A stretch of 64,000 bases of DNA, from the NCBI RefSeq assembly GCF_021147775.1, contig NZ_JAGTPK010000009.1:147602-211601 (forward strand). Direction: 5' to 3'. The translations under genes were made by a program, and so were the position numbers. Origin of the DNA: Pseudomonas californiensis. Lineage in GTDB: Bacteria > Pseudomonadota > Gammaproteobacteria > Pseudomonadales > Pseudomonadaceae. Each line of letters begins with the position of its first letter. Within the stretch, counting starts at the first letter, position 1. Below the pieces are notes generated by a model. The model ran no database searches. It saw nothing but the letters and a program-made list of their open reading frames with translations, and was not told where the DNA came from. This document shows, one piece after another, positions 63,927 through 64,000 of the stretch.

Positions 63927-64000
63927 GTGGAGCGTTTATCCATGCGTAAAATCCGAGAGGTACTACGCCTAAAGTTCGACGCCGGCCTGTCCGTGCGCAA
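63927..64000 (+). CDS. istA: IS21-family transposase IstA, N-terminal fragment
   Basis: From GTG 63927 the frame reads VERLSMRKIREVLRLKFDAG and LSVR to the window edge. This is the start of the helix-turn-helix region of IstA transposases. GAAGAGG precedes the GTG; ATG at 63942 is an alternative start. Confidence 0.8.
   Translation, partial: MERLSMRKIREVLRLKFDAGLSVR

Larger units (their letters stand above)
63739..64000 (+). mobile_element. Left end of an IS21-family insertion sequence (cut by window edge)
   Basis: TGTTGGGGATTCCATGAC is followed by iterated repeats with GGACAC/ATTCCAC and then the start of an istA-type gene. IS21 elements carry multiple transposase-binding repeats at their ends. 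The exact outer boundary and target duplication cannot be set from one end. Confidence 0.7.

Overview
The window reads as a chromosomal stretch of a fluorescent pseudomonad, most likely of the Pseudomonas syringae group. The reasons are the moderately high GC, the pseudomonad-type gene content (OprD porin, SfnB-type sulfur acquisition oxidoreductases, VirK protein, many ABC importers) and the typical Shine-Dalgarno spacing. This assignment is inference from gene content; no database was searched.

Region 1 (1-5.74 kb) is the integrase-proximal end of a prophage or phage remnant. It holds a DNA methyltransferase gene broken by an in-frame TGA, a chain of small phage genes mostly linked by 4-bp ATGA overlaps, a PPP-type phosphatase, a DUF4224 protein and a tyrosine integrase. 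It ends at a 3' fragment of tRNA-Leu(UAA), the attachment site. Region 2 (5.7-12.2 kb) is mixed core/accessory DNA: a DUF4410 lipoprotein, an AA10 (LPMO-type) copper oxygenase domain without a normal signal peptide, a truncated LysR gene, a DUF2254 membrane protein, tRNA-Cys with a strong terminator, and a tannase/feruloyl esterase.

Region 3 (12.7-28.2 kb) looks like an organosulfur acquisition island: two DszC/SfnB-type flavin oxidoreductases, a DszA/NtaA-type FMN monooxygenase, an orphan C-terminal acyl-CoA-dehydrogenase-like protein, a complete branched-chain-type ABC importer with a degenerate AMP-binding protein, and a complete ribose-type ABC importer. Three of its transcription units carry a GGCAC-N5-GTGCA element with exact sigma-54 GG/GC spacing, and a fourth carries a TGGCAC-type site, so they may respond together. 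Region 4 (28.4-38.3 kb) has a chemoreceptor, VirK, a polar amino acid ABC importer, an XRE-cupin regulator, an extremely methionine-rich protein (about 42% Met), small hypothetical genes and a GntR/FCD regulator.

Region 5 (38.5-46.2 kb) is a 5-oxoproline/lactam-type operon behind a near-perfect sigma-54 promoter: NRAMP-like transporter, PxpA, DUF1445 hydro-lyase, fused PxpB-PxpC (AHS1-AHS2), a biotin carboxylase-BCCP fusion, then an OprD porin. Together the fused proteins contain all domains of a urea-carboxylase-like enzyme. Region 6 (46.4-60 kb) has a Cache-type chemoreceptor, a SnoaL-like protein and an amide utilisation operon: urea/amide-type ABC importer (five genes), amidase-signature amidase, AmiC-like sensor, AmiR-like ANTAR antiterminator and an iron alcohol dehydrogenase. 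A DszA/NtaA-type monooxygenase is convergent with it. The roughly 500-nt leader of that operon holds two hairpins resembling the dual hexaloop ANTAR target. Region 7 (60.3-64 kb) has a fatty acid hydroxylase family protein, an exported alpha/beta hydrolase of the MetX type, a berberine-bridge-type FAD oxidoreductase and, at the window edge, the left end of an IS21-family element with about five iterated terminal repeats and the start of istA.
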